Part shown: positions 16,614-24,273 of the stretch, piece after piece
Numbering within the stretch: the stretch's first letter is position 1
How the letters are laid out: the number at the start of each line of letters is the position of its first letter
Assembly (NCBI GenBank): GCA_016786465.1
Contig: JAEUWC010000011.1
Coordinates: forward strand, 1-37,510
Reading direction: 5' to 3'
Length of the DNA: 37,510 nucleotides
Source of the DNA: Bdellovibrionales bacterium
GTDB taxonomy: Bacteria > Bdellovibrionota > UBA1018
The notes under the pieces: model-generated
What the model saw: the letters and a program-made list of their open reading frames with translations, nothing else
Told to the model about the DNA's origin: nothing
Database searches by the model: none
Program-made: the position numbers and the translations under genes

Positions 16614-17996
16614 ATGAGCAAGTATCGTGGCAAAAAAGTTCTCGTCGTCGGCTTCGGACTTTCCGGGGTTTCTGTCGCCAAATTCATGAGCCAAGAGGGT
16701 GCGAAGGTCACCGTCACGGACATGAAACAAAAAAGCGAACTGGCTGAATCCTGTGCCCAGTGCGCGGATCTAAAAATTGAATATGAACTGGGAAAGCATA
16801 ACCCAGCCACTTTTCTTGCTTCTGAATTGATCGTCGTCAGCCCCGGTGTTCCGTTGAACACCAAGCCTTTGGAAGAAGCCCAGAAGGCCGGCATTCCGAT
16901 CACCAACGAAATCGACATCGCCGTTCAAGAAATCGAACAACCCATCGTGGCGATCACGGGCACCAACGGAAAGACCACGGTCACGACCTTGATCGGAGAA
17001 ATGTTTCGCGCTGACAACAAAGAAGCCTTCGTCGGCGGAAACATCGGCAAGCCTTTGTTGGATTACGTGATGATGGAAAAGAAGGCTCAGGTCGTGGTTG
17101 CCGAAGTTTCCAGCTTTCAGCTGGAACTGACCCAGAAGCTGGTTCCGGCTGCAGCAGTCTTCACCAATATTGAACCCGATCACCTGGATCGTTACCCCAG
17201 CTTTGATGCTTACGCTGCGGCAAAGAAGAAGCTTCTGACCGCATGCGATCGCAACAGTTTTGTCATTTTAAACTACGACAACGCGAACGTTGCCCGAATG
17301 GTCACCGAAAATCCGGGCAAACTGATGTGGTTCACCAAAAAGGACCCGATGGCTGTGGACGGGACCTTTGCTGAAAGTTTTGTGGGATCGTATTACAAGG
17401 GCGCGGCTAAGCAGATCGTGGCCCGAATCAACGGTAAGGAAGAAATCTATGATACTTCCCAGTTCAAGCTTTACGGCGAACACAACCGCGAAAACTTGAT
17501 GGCGGCGATCAATGCCGCACGTGCCATGGGTGTCAGCCCACGCGCAATTCAAACGGTGATCAATTCCTTTAAAGGCGTGGTTCATCGTCTAGAATTCGTT
17601 CGTCGCAAAGACGGCGTTTTCTTCTTCAATGATTCCAAGGGCACGAACGTGATGAGCGTTCAAAAAAGCCTATCGGCCTTCAGCTCGAATCCGATCATCT
17701 TGATCGCGGGTGGCAAGGATAAGAACCAAGACTTCACCCCATTGGTGGACTTGGTTCGAAAGAAAGTTAAAATCCTGATCTTGGTCGGCGAAGCGAAGGA
17801 AAAAGTGAATCGCGCCATTGGCGATTTTGCCGAAACCTTCCTGGTGGGAACCTTCGAAGAAGCCGTCTTGTTGTCTTTTCAAAAGTCCCGCAGCGGCGAT
17901 ATCATTCTATTGAGCCCAGGATGCTCAAGCTTCGATATGTTCCGAAACTATGAAGAACGCGGCGACTACTTCAAAAAACTCGTCAACCAGCTCTAA
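16614..17996 (+). CDS. murD: UDP-MurNAc-L-alanine:D-glutamate ligase MurD
   Basis: The 460-residue cytoplasmic ligase adds D-Glu to UDP-MurNAc-L-Ala. The N-terminal Rossmann region reads V-L-V-V-G-F-G-L-S-G-V-S-V-A, the ATP loop is G-T-N-G-K-T-T-V-T-T-L, and N-I-G-K-P plus E-V-S-S-F-Q-L-E are typical of MurD. The C-terminal domain has N-D-S-K-G-T-N and the closing L-S-P-G-C-S-S-F-D-M-F-R-N-Y-E-E-R-G. AAGGGGA lies about 7 nt before ATG 16614, a strong ribosome binding site. Its 3' end overlaps ftsW by 47 nt. Confidence 0.97.
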   Translation: MSKYRGKKVLVVGFGLSGVSVAKFMSQEGAKVTVTDMKQKSELAESCAQCADLKIEYELGKHNPATFLASELIVVSPGVPLNTKPLEEAQKAGIPITNEIDIAVQEIEQPIVAITGTNGKTTVTTLIGEMFRADNKEAFVGGNIGKPLLDYVMMEKKAQVVVAEVSSFQLELTQKLVPAAAVFTNIEPDHLDRYPSFDAYAAAKKKLLTACDRNSFVILNYDNANVARMVTENPGKLMWFTKKDPMAVDGTFAESFVGSYYKGAAKQIVARINGKEEIYDTSQFKLYGEHNRENLMAAINAARAMGVSPRAIQTVINSFKGVVHRLEFVRRKDGVFFFNDSKGTNVMSVQKSLSAFSSNPIILIAGGKDKNQDFTPLVDLVRKKVKILILVGEAKEKVNRAIGDFAETFLVGTFEEAVLLSFQKSRSGDIILLSPGCSSFDMFRNYEERGDYFKKLVNQL

Positions 17997-19143
17997 GCTT
18001 TTTCAAAGCTTAGCCGGCGTAGACGTCCCTTTGCTTTTGATCGTCATCGCGCTTTTGACGTTCGGGCTGGTGATGGTGCTTTCGTCTTCCTATATTTTTG
18101 CGGAAGAACGTTCCGGTGACGGTTTTGCTTTCATTAAAAAGCAGTTTGCCTATTCAATGATGGGCTTGGCTGGGATGTGGGTTGCTGCGCGCGTTCCGCA
18201 TAGAAATTGGCTTAAGTGGGGGTATCCAGTCTTAGGCGTAGCGATCTTGCTATTGGCTTGCGTCTTGATTCCAGGAATCGGCGCGCGTGTGGGCGGCGCC
18301 CAGCGGTGGATTCGCCTGGGGCCAATTGGGTTTCAGCCGGGTGAACTGGCCAAGTTTGCGATGATTTTCTTTGTGATTCGCCAACTAGAAACCAAGAAGG
18401 ATCGACTGGATCGCTTTGGCCCGGGAATTTTGGCGCCGCTTTTGGTGCCGTTGCCAGGGTTGGCACTTTTGCTGCTTCAGCCCGATTTCGGAAGCACGGC
18501 CTTGATCGTGACCATTTCCATGGTGCTGATGTTCTTAGCAGGCGTCCCCAAACGGTACCTTTTCACGATGGTCGCTTTCGCGGGTATGGCGGGTGCCGCG
18601 CTTTTATTAGGTTCCGATTATCGCCGCGCGCGCCTGATGACTTTTTTGGATCCGTGGAGCGATCCAGGCGGCAAAGGGTTTCAAATCATTCAATCCTATC
18701 TGGGGCTTTTTCACGGCGGTTGGTTTGGGGTGGGATTGGGAAACGGAAAAGAAAAACTTTTCTACCTTCCGGAAGCGCATAACGACTTTATCGGCGCTGT
18801 GATTGGTGAAGAATTGGGATTGATCGGGATTGGTGCAGTCGTGTTGGCCTATTCTTTTCTAGTGTATCGGGGGCTTCGAATTGCATACCGCTGCTGGACC
18901 CAAAGTCACGACAGTTACGGAATGCTTCTAGCGTCGGGGATCACTTTGATCTTGGGCCTTCAAGGGTTCATCAATCTTTCGGTGGTGCTGGGGTTGGTTC
19001 CCACCAAGGGACTGACCTTGCCTTTAATCAGTTATGGAGGGTCGGCCTTGATGGTCGATCTTTTCGCTGCGGGCATCTTACTTTCCGTCAGTCGCAGCAC
19101 GGATCTTCATTCAACAGGGAAGTTGTCGAAAGGAAATGGATGA
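17950..19143 (+). CDS. ftsW: Septal peptidoglycan polymerase FtsW
   Basis: The 397-residue SEDS-family protein has about ten membrane segments beginning near residue 26, after a Ser/Thr-rich cytoplasmic N-terminus. Family features are V-M-V-L-S-S-S, G-G-A-Q-R-W-I-R-L-G-P-I-G-F-Q-P-G-E-L-A-K, L-L-Q-P-D-F-G-S-T-A (catalytic-type Asp), Y-L-P-E-A-H-N-D-F-I and the end P-L-I-S-Y-G-G-S. FtsW polymerises septal glycan strands with FtsI. The ATG at 17950 overlaps murD by 47 nt and has no visible ribosome binding site; no better start exists before the first membrane segment. Its TGA overlaps murG (ATGA). Confidence 0.95.
   Translation: MKNAATTSKNSSTSSKLFQSLAGVDVPLLLIVIALLTFGLVMVLSSSYIFAEERSGDGFAFIKKQFAYSMMGLAGMWVAARVPHRNWLKWGYPVLGVAILLLACVLIPGIGARVGGAQRWIRLGPIGFQPGELAKFAMIFFVIRQLETKKDRLDRFGPGILAPLLVPLPGLALLLLQPDFGSTALIVTISMVLMFLAGVPKRYLFTMVAFAGMAGAALLLGSDYRRARLMTFLDPWSDPGGKGFQIIQSYLGLFHGGWFGVGLGNGKEKLFYLPEAHNDFIGAVIGEELGLIGIGAVVLAYSFLVYRGLRIAYRCWTQSHDSYGMLLASGITLILGLQGFINLSVVLGLVPTKGLTLPLISYGGSALMVDLFAAGILLSVSRSTDLHSTGKLSKGNG
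17995..18011. repeat. Inverted repeat at the murD stop/ftsW 5' end
   Basis: AAGCTTTTTCAAAGCTT begins at the second base of the murD stop codon: AAGCTTT and AAAGCTT around a 3-nt centre. It lies inside the ftsW coding region (codons 16-21). As RNA it could form a 7-bp hairpin; it is A/T-rich, so modest in strength, and no terminator T-run follows. Confidence 0.45.
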
Positions 19144-20228
19144 TGGAACAGCCCAGCTTAATCGTCGCCGGTGGCGGCACGGGCGGACATATTTTGGCCG
19201 GGATCGCTATTGCGGAAGCCTGGAAGAAAAAATGGCCTGAAGCGCCGATTCTTTTCGTAGGCGCGCGCGGGGCTTTGGAAGAAAAACTGGTGCCGCGCCA
19301 CGGGATTCCACTTCGCCTTTTGGATCTGGGATCTTTGAATCGCGTTTCATTGGGAAGAAAGCTGAAGACGATGATTCAGCTTCCGCTGGCGCTGATTCTT
19401 TCGATGGTGATTTTGTTGCGGGCACGCCCGCGCTGCGTGATCGGGGTGGGCGGATACGCCAGCGGGCCCTTGGTCCTGATGGCAAGATTGGTGGGTTGGA
19501 TTTGGGGCGCACGTGTGGGGATTTTGGAACAAAACGCGGTGCCGGGGTTCACCAACCGGGTTTTGGGAAAATTTGCTCATCGAATTTTAGCGGCATTTCC
19601 CGGCATCGAAAAACAGTTTCCGGGCGGAAAAGTCACCGTAACCGGAAACCCGACGCGGTCTTCGATGAAGCCTCTGCCTTCGTCGATTGAAAATGCGGAA
19701 CCCTTTACGATCTTTATTTTTGGGGGAAGCCAGGGTGCGCTTGGGATCAATACCTTGGTCTTGGACGCAATTCCCTATTTGGCCGATTTGAAGGGCAAGC
19801 TTCGCTTTGTTCATCAAACGGGTGAAAAGGATTATGAACGCGTCGCTGAAGGGCATCGAAAACTGGGGACTGGTGCCGTGGTTGAAAAATTTATTTACGA
19901 CATGCCCAAGTACTATCAGGAAGCGTCGATCGTGATCTGTCGTGCGGGGTCATCCAGTCTTTCAGAACTAGCTGCAGTCAAACGTGCTTCGATTCTGATT
20001 CCGCTGCCAACGGCGGCGGATGATCACCAGCGAAAGAATGCGGAAATCTTTTCCAATGTGGGGGCTTCCCAGATCCTGGTTCAGACCGGTGCCAAGGGTC
20101 AGGACCTAGCCAAGATGATTCAAGACCTTTACAAGGATCGCGCAAAGATTCAGGCAATGGAAAGCAAGGTCGCCAGTTTCTATCGGCCAGATGCCGCATC
20201 TGAAGTCATCGCCGCGCTGAATTCGTAA
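19140..20228 (+). CDS. murG: UDP-GlcNAc:lipid I GlcNAc transferase MurG
   Basis: The 362-residue GT28 enzyme converts lipid I to lipid II at the inner face of the inner membrane. Motifs are G-G-G-T-G-G-H (11-17), G-V-G-G-Y-A-S-G-P, E-Q-N-A-V-P-G-F-T-N, F-G-G-S-Q-G-A, and C-R-A-G-S-S-S-L-S-E in the UDP-GlcNAc site. The basic/hydrophobic patch around KLKTMIQLPLALILSMVILLRARPR fits membrane association. ATG 19140 overlaps the ftsW stop; ATG 19143 is an alternative. The final 49 nt overlap the convergent phosphatase gene, so the usual murG-murC continuity is broken. Confidence 0.97.
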   Translation: MMEQPSLIVAGGGTGGHILAGIAIAEAWKKKWPEAPILFVGARGALEEKLVPRHGIPLRLLDLGSLNRVSLGRKLKTMIQLPLALILSMVILLRARPRCVIGVGGYASGPLVLMARLVGWIWGARVGILEQNAVPGFTNRVLGKFAHRILAAFPGIEKQFPGGKVTVTGNPTRSSMKPLPSSIENAEPFTIFIFGGSQGALGINTLVLDAIPYLADLKGKLRFVHQTGEKDYERVAEGHRKLGTGAVVEKFIYDMPKYYQEASIVICRAGSSSLSELAAVKRASILIPLPTAADDHQRKNAEIFSNVGASQILVQTGAKGQDLAKMIQDLYKDRAKIQAMESKVASFYRPDAASEVIAALNS

Positions 20229-20908
20229 AACTTTCCGATTTCGCCAAATTTCGAAACCGTCTGCCAGCCCAGAAGTCGCGGACCTTTGCGCGAACGATCG
20301 TCTTCAATCAAGCAAATGGCCAAGTTCCCTTCGGGAAGCCAGACCCCAGTTTCGCAGGAAATCGAATTTTCGTCTTCCAGCGGCTTTTCAACGACCGCGT
20401 GCCCCCGAATGATCTTTTTTCCCTGCCAGTTGGGGTGAACGTAATAGGACCAAAGAAGTTCGTCCAAAGGGACATCTGAAATCTTCTTGTCGAAACTTTT
20501 CTGAACGCCGCCGTGACAGAAAAGCAGGCTTTCCGTTTCGAAATAGGGAAGAAGCGACTGGTAGAAGGGAAGGTGCTTGGGCTTCACTTCGGGATCCAAC
20601 TGGTATTCTTCGAACGCGGTTCTTTCCATCTGGAAAGGGGCCGATTCCGAATTTTCGTGCCAGGCCCTAAGCAACGCTTGTTCGTGGTTACCCATCAAGA
20701 ACTTCCAATGGGGATTCTTTTCGCGTGCATCGATCAGCGCATCGACGGTCAGGATGCTGGATTCGCCACGGTCGCAATAGTCGCCTAAGAAAACCGCGTT
20801 CAGGTGGTTTTCCTGAAGCCATTTGACGGCGCCCATTGCCGCGCGGTGACAGCCATGCAGGTCAGGAATCGCTGCCCAAGTCGTTTTGGAAAATCGTGAA
20901 GCATCCAT
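20180..20908 (-). CDS. PPP-type metallophosphatase, antisense within the dcw cluster
   Basis: The 242-residue product is a calcineurin-like phosphoesterase of the PPP (serine/threonine phosphatase or diadenosine tetraphosphatase) type. Metal-binding motifs are D-L-H-G (16-19), G-D-Y-C-D-R-G (42-48) and G-N-H-E (73-76), followed by F-C-H-G-G and R-G-H-A-V. The arrangement resembles bacterial PrpE/ApaH-like enzymes; substrate cannot be told from sequence. The start is set at ATG 20908, since the family core begins soon after; the frame continues upstream to 20971. It lies on the strand opposite to all its neighbours, overlapping the murG end by 49 bp and divergent from murC. TGC-TAGAAT, an extended -10 box, lies 10 nt before the start. 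Confidence 0.85.
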   Translation of the reverse strand: MDASRFSKTTWAAIPDLHGCHRAAMGAVKWLQENHLNAVFLGDYCDRGESSILTVDALIDAREKNPHWKFLMGNHEQALLRAWHENSESAPFQMERTAFEEYQLDPEVKPKHLPFYQSLLPYFETESLLFCHGGVQKSFDKKISDVPLDELLWSYYVHPNWQGKKIIRGHAVVEKPLEDENSISCETGVWLPEGNLAICLIEDDRSRKGPRLLGWQTVSKFGEIGKFYEFSAAMTSDAASGR

Positions 20909-20918
20909 CAGAAGAATG

Positions 20919-20927
20919 ATTCTAGCA
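20919..20927 (-). promoter_or_regulatory. Extended -10 promoter of the phosphatase gene
   Basis: TGCTAGAAT on the minus strand (20927 to 20919) is a TGn-extended -10 element, followed after 10 nt by ATG 20908. No -35 is apparent, which is usual for extended -10 promoters. The predicted transcript would have only about 4 nt of leader and no ribosome binding site is seen. Confidence 0.45.
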
Positions 20928-20950
20928 CGAATCCCCGGGCCGATTTCCAG

Positions 20951-20980
20951 TTGTTTATCGGACAAAAGCAAAGATAGACT
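20951..20980 (+). promoter_or_regulatory. Putative murC promoter
   Basis: TTGTTT (20951-20956) and TAGACT (20975-20980) are spaced 18 bp apart, and GTG 20991 follows 10 nt later without a visible ribosome binding site. Because the antisense phosphatase gene separates murC from murG, murC needs a promoter of its own and this is the best candidate. Confidence 0.35.
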
Positions 20981-20990
20981 TTCCGCTACT

Positions 20991-22385
20991 GTGACGCGCC
21001 CTAAGACGGAAACTCATCTTCATTTTGTTGGAATTGGTGGAATTGGAATGTCGGGAATTGCCGAGGTTTTTTTGAACCAAGGCTATCGCGTCAGCGGATC
21101 TGACCTTCAAGAATCTGAATCGACACGCCGACTTGCACGACTTGGAGCCAAGATTTTGTTGGGGCATCAAGCTTCGAATGTCCAAGGCGCCCACGTGGTC
21201 GTAATGAGTTCCGCCGTCAAAAAGTCGAACCCCGAAATTCAGGAAGCTGCACGACAAAGAATTCCAGTGATCCCACGTGCCGAAATGTTGGGTGAACTGA
21301 TGCGTGGAAAAACGGGAATCGCAGTCGCAGGTTCGCACGGAAAGACCACGACCACTTCCATGTTGGCCACGGTTTTCACGTTGGCAGGAAAAGACCCAAC
21401 CTTGGTCATCGGCGGACGCGTCGATTCTTTGGGTGGGAACGCGAAGCTGGGACAGGGCCCGTTAGTGATCGCTGAAGCGGATGAAAGCGACGGATCTTTT
21501 CTTCACTTGCCCGCAACCTACGGAATCATCACCAACGTCGATAACGATCACTTAGATCACTTCAAGACGACGACGGCCATTGATCAGGCTTTTGTCGACT
21601 TTGTGGGAAAGATGCCTTTTTACGGTCATGTCGTGGTTTGTGGTGAAGACGCAGGCGTGCGCCGCTGCCTTCAAAGTTTTACCAAGCCTTTTTCGACTTA
21701 CGGAATTTCAGGCGAATACGATTGGATTGCTGAAGGGATTCAGTTCGGACCTTCAGGTTCGGAATTCGACGTGTTTCGAAAGTCAGAATCTGGGCGCGAA
21801 AAGTTAGGTCGACTTAAAATCAATGTTCCGGGGCGCCACAATGTTCTGAATGCGTTGGCAGTCTGCGGCCTTGGGACGCGACTTGGGCTGACTTTTGAAG
21901 AAATCGCACATGGTCTTCGTTCTTTCCACGGCGTGAAGCGCCGGTTTGAAACGCGTTTTGAAGATCAGGCGAAAAAGATTACGGTGATCGACGATTACGG
22001 CCACCATCCGACAGAAATTCAGGCGACCCTTGCGGCAGCCAAAAACTATTGGAAGGGCCGAATCCTGGTGGTTTTTCAACCTCACCGGTATTCCCGAACT
22101 TTGCATTGTTACGATCAGTTTATGAAGGCGTTCACGGGCGCTGATCGCGTCTGGATCACGGATATCTATTCAGCAGGCGAAGACCCGATTGATGGAATCA
22201 GTGGGAAAAAGATGGTTTCTGACCTTAAGGTAAAGAACCCGTCACAGGATTTCTTTCATCTTAGTGATCTTGAAAATGGCGCTACTGAAATTTTGAATGA
22301 AGTGAAGTCCGGTGATTTAGTGCTTTGTCTAGGCGCCGGTTCAATTACAAAACTTCCAGACCGGTTGGCTCAGGGGCTTTCATGA
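20991..22385 (+). CDS. murC: UDP-MurNAc:L-alanine ligase MurC
   Basis: The 464-residue cytoplasmic enzyme joins L-Ala to UDP-MurNAc, the first peptide step. The N-terminus H-L-H-F-V-G-I-G-G-I-G-M-S-G, the ATP loop A-G-S-H-G-K-T-T-T-T, E-A-D-E-S-D-G-S-F and D-D-Y-G-H-H-P-T-E are all typical, as is V-V-F-Q-P-H-R-Y-S-R-T. The start is placed at GTG 20991, nine codons before the conserved core; the open frame begins at 20886, but the earlier part is antisense to the phosphatase gene and lacks family similarity. Ends in an ATGA overlap with murB. Confidence 0.95.
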   Translation: MTRPKTETHLHFVGIGGIGMSGIAEVFLNQGYRVSGSDLQESESTRRLARLGAKILLGHQASNVQGAHVVVMSSAVKKSNPEIQEAARQRIPVIPRAEMLGELMRGKTGIAVAGSHGKTTTTSMLATVFTLAGKDPTLVIGGRVDSLGGNAKLGQGPLVIAEADESDGSFLHLPATYGIITNVDNDHLDHFKTTTAIDQAFVDFVGKMPFYGHVVVCGEDAGVRRCLQSFTKPFSTYGISGEYDWIAEGIQFGPSGSEFDVFRKSESGREKLGRLKINVPGRHNVLNALAVCGLGTRLGLTFEEIAHGLRSFHGVKRRFETRFEDQAKKITVIDDYGHHPTEIQATLAAAKNYWKGRILVVFQPHRYSRTLHCYDQFMKAFTGADRVWITDIYSAGEDPIDGISGKKMVSDLKVKNPSQDFFHLSDLENGATEILNEVKSGDLVLCLGAGSITKLPDRLAQGLS

Positions 22386-23332
22386 CCCCCGGCGGTCCGT
22401 CAGGTCTAGACTGGTTTGGGGAAAAATCCGCGGATTTTCGAGGCGAAATTCTTCGCGACGAACCCTTGGCCAGACATACGTATTATCGAATTGGGGGACC
22501 TGCAAAGCTGATGCTGGTCCCAAAATCGGTTGAAGACCTTTTTTGGATTCATCGTGGCTTGAAAGATTCGGGCGTTTCTTTCGCTGTGCTGGGTGTTGGT
22601 TCGAACACGCTTGCGTCGGATGACGGCTTCAAAGGGGTGGTCATTAAGCTTTCGAAACTGGATCAAAGCATTGAAGATTTGGGCGAAAGCGAAGGCGTTC
22701 GCAGAATTCGTTGTGGGGCTTCTGTTGCGATTTCAACGCTTTTAAAGCGCGCATCGACGGGTGGTTGGGGTTCATTTGATCTTTGGACCGGAATTCCCGG
22801 AAGTGTGGGTGGTGCCGTGGCGATGAACGCGGGGACCCACTTGGGTGAAACTGCCGATATTCTGGAATCCGTTCAGATTTTTGATTTGAAGTCCGGTGCG
22901 CTTACCGAGCTTTCCAGAAAGCAGATCGATTTTTCGTACCGCGTGTGCAAGCAGGTCACTTCGTCGACGCTGGTGGTTTCTGCAGTTTTTAAAACGCGCG
23001 TGGAAGATCCCGCAAAAACTTTAGAAAGAATTCAGGCAACGCTTGCGCGCAGAAAAGCAACACAGCCGATCGATAAGCCTTCTTGCGGCAGTGTCTTTAA
23101 GAATCCGAAGGAAGCGGGGCTTCATGCCTGGCAGGTGATCGAAAAGGTGGGGCTGCGTGGATACCAAGAAGGGCAGGCCCAGTTTTCAGACAAGCACTGC
23201 AACTTTATTGTGAATTTAGGTGGGGCTAAGGCATGGCAGGTTCGGGCGCTGATTGACGAAGCCAAGAAGCGCGCGCATGAAAAGCTTGGGATTGAACTTC
23301 ACGAAGAAGTCAGATCTTTGGGTTTTAAATGA
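22382..23332 (+). CDS. murB: UDP-N-acetylenolpyruvoylglucosamine reductase MurB (type I/IIa-like)
   Basis: The 316-residue FAD enzyme reduces UDP-GlcNAc-enolpyruvate to UDP-MurNAc. Key parts: H-T-Y-Y-R-I-G-G-P-A, G-V-G-S-N-T-L (FAD binding), G-I-P-G-S-V-G-G-A-V-A-M-N-A-G, S-C-G-S-V-F-K-N-P (catalytic Ser) and the C-terminal H-E-E-V-R. The start at ATG 22382 is chosen because it overlaps the murC stop (ATGA) and AGGGG lies 5 nt upstream; the frame is open from 22325. After it, transcription meets three antisense peptidase genes, 7 bp away, so it ends the murC-murB unit. Confidence 0.96.
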   Translation: MTPGGPSGLDWFGEKSADFRGEILRDEPLARHTYYRIGGPAKLMLVPKSVEDLFWIHRGLKDSGVSFAVLGVGSNTLASDDGFKGVVIKLSKLDQSIEDLGESEGVRRIRCGASVAISTLLKRASTGGWGSFDLWTGIPGSVGGAVAMNAGTHLGETADILESVQIFDLKSGALTELSRKQIDFSYRVCKQVTSSTLVVSAVFKTRVEDPAKTLERIQATLARRKATQPIDKPSCGSVFKNPKEAGLHAWQVIEKVGLRGYQEGQAQFSDKHCNFIVNLGGAKAWQVRALIDEAKKRAHEKLGIELHEEVRSLGFK

Positions 23333-23339
23333 ACCTAGG

Positions 23340-24266
23340 CTATTTCAGCCAATCCTGGACCGAAGCTAGGTGCACGGGGTCGACTGCAAAAAGATTTGCA
23401 CGAAGTGCTGCGGCGATTTGGGTCGCCGGGACGGCATAGTTCAGGTCGCTCCAAACTAAAGAACTGGGCGCGCCGACCAAACTGCGAAGGAAGACGGAAT
23501 CCGCAAGCTTTGGATCCGGGGCTGATTTCCCCGCCCAAATGATTCCCATCCAAGTTCCGGTGTTTCGATCAAAAACGGGTGCGCCGGAATCCCCGGGTGA
23601 AGCGTCGCATCCGATCGCCATCGATTCAACCTTCTGCCCTTGGGTCGTTCCGGGTGGAAGAATCGCGCGGAACTTTCCGGAATCTGAAATCAATCGACAG
23701 TCATCGCTTCGATCAAAGGTTAGGACCTGGGTTGGATTGCCTTGCGATCCAAATCCCGCCAAAAGAAGTTCCATACCTGCAACAAAATCAGAAGCCGCAG
23801 TGTTTGGGCGCAGTGAATGGCGCTTGGCCAGGAAATCGACAGCGACGCCCGAATCTAGGTCGCGCGCCTTTCCGATCCAAAGTGTAAAGTCGACCGAAGG
23901 CAAAACCGATACGATCGCCTGACAAGAAAAAGTGACCGGCGCGCCTGTCATCGTGTTTAAGGCATAAAAATTTGCGATCAATTTTGAACAGGCGCCGGAC
24001 TGATTCAAAACGTGGGATGCGGTTCCGAAAAGATCGCTTCCCTGAAACTTTCCCAAATAGACGGCGCTGGCAGACCACCCGGGGAATTCTAGTCGTACGG
24101 GCGAAGCCAGGCGATCCAAGGAAGCTTGGGGAAGCGTCGACCAGGCCTTCTGATCGGCCAAGGTCACGCGTGACCAGTCATCGCCCAGGTGGCCGGCAGA
24201 AGCGGACAAAGCGCTAAACAGACCTGTCGCCGCAACAGATCCGACAATGAATGATCTAAATCCCAT
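23340..24266 (-). CDS. Exported trypsin-like (S1) serine protease
   Basis: The 308-residue product starts with a signal peptide (MGFRSFIVGSVAATGLFSALSASA). A chymotrypsin-type catalytic triad can be assigned: H85 (GTASH), D126 (SVDFTLW) and S227 (G-D-S-G-A-P). Four cysteines in the mature part (93, 115, 190, 220) could make two disulfides. It probably works in the periplasm or outside the cell; substrate unknown. It starts 7 nt after the M16-like gene's stop and is probably the last gene of that operon. TGTAAT lies 6 nt before the ATG, so an internal leaderless start is also possible. It is convergent with murB. Confidence 0.88.
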   Translation of the reverse strand: MGFRSFIVGSVAATGLFSALSASAGHLGDDWSRVTLADQKAWSTLPQASLDRLASPVRLEFPGWSASAVYLGKFQGSDLFGTASHVLNQSGACSKLIANFYALNTMTGAPVTFSCQAIVSVLPSVDFTLWIGKARDLDSGVAVDFLAKRHSLRPNTAASDFVAGMELLLAGFGSQGNPTQVLTFDRSDDCRLISDSGKFRAILPPGTTQGQKVESMAIGCDASPGDSGAPVFDRNTGTWMGIIWAGKSAPDPKLADSVFLRSLVGAPSSLVWSDLNYAVPATQIAAALRANLFAVDPVHLASVQDWLK

Positions 24267-24273
24267 CTAGGGA

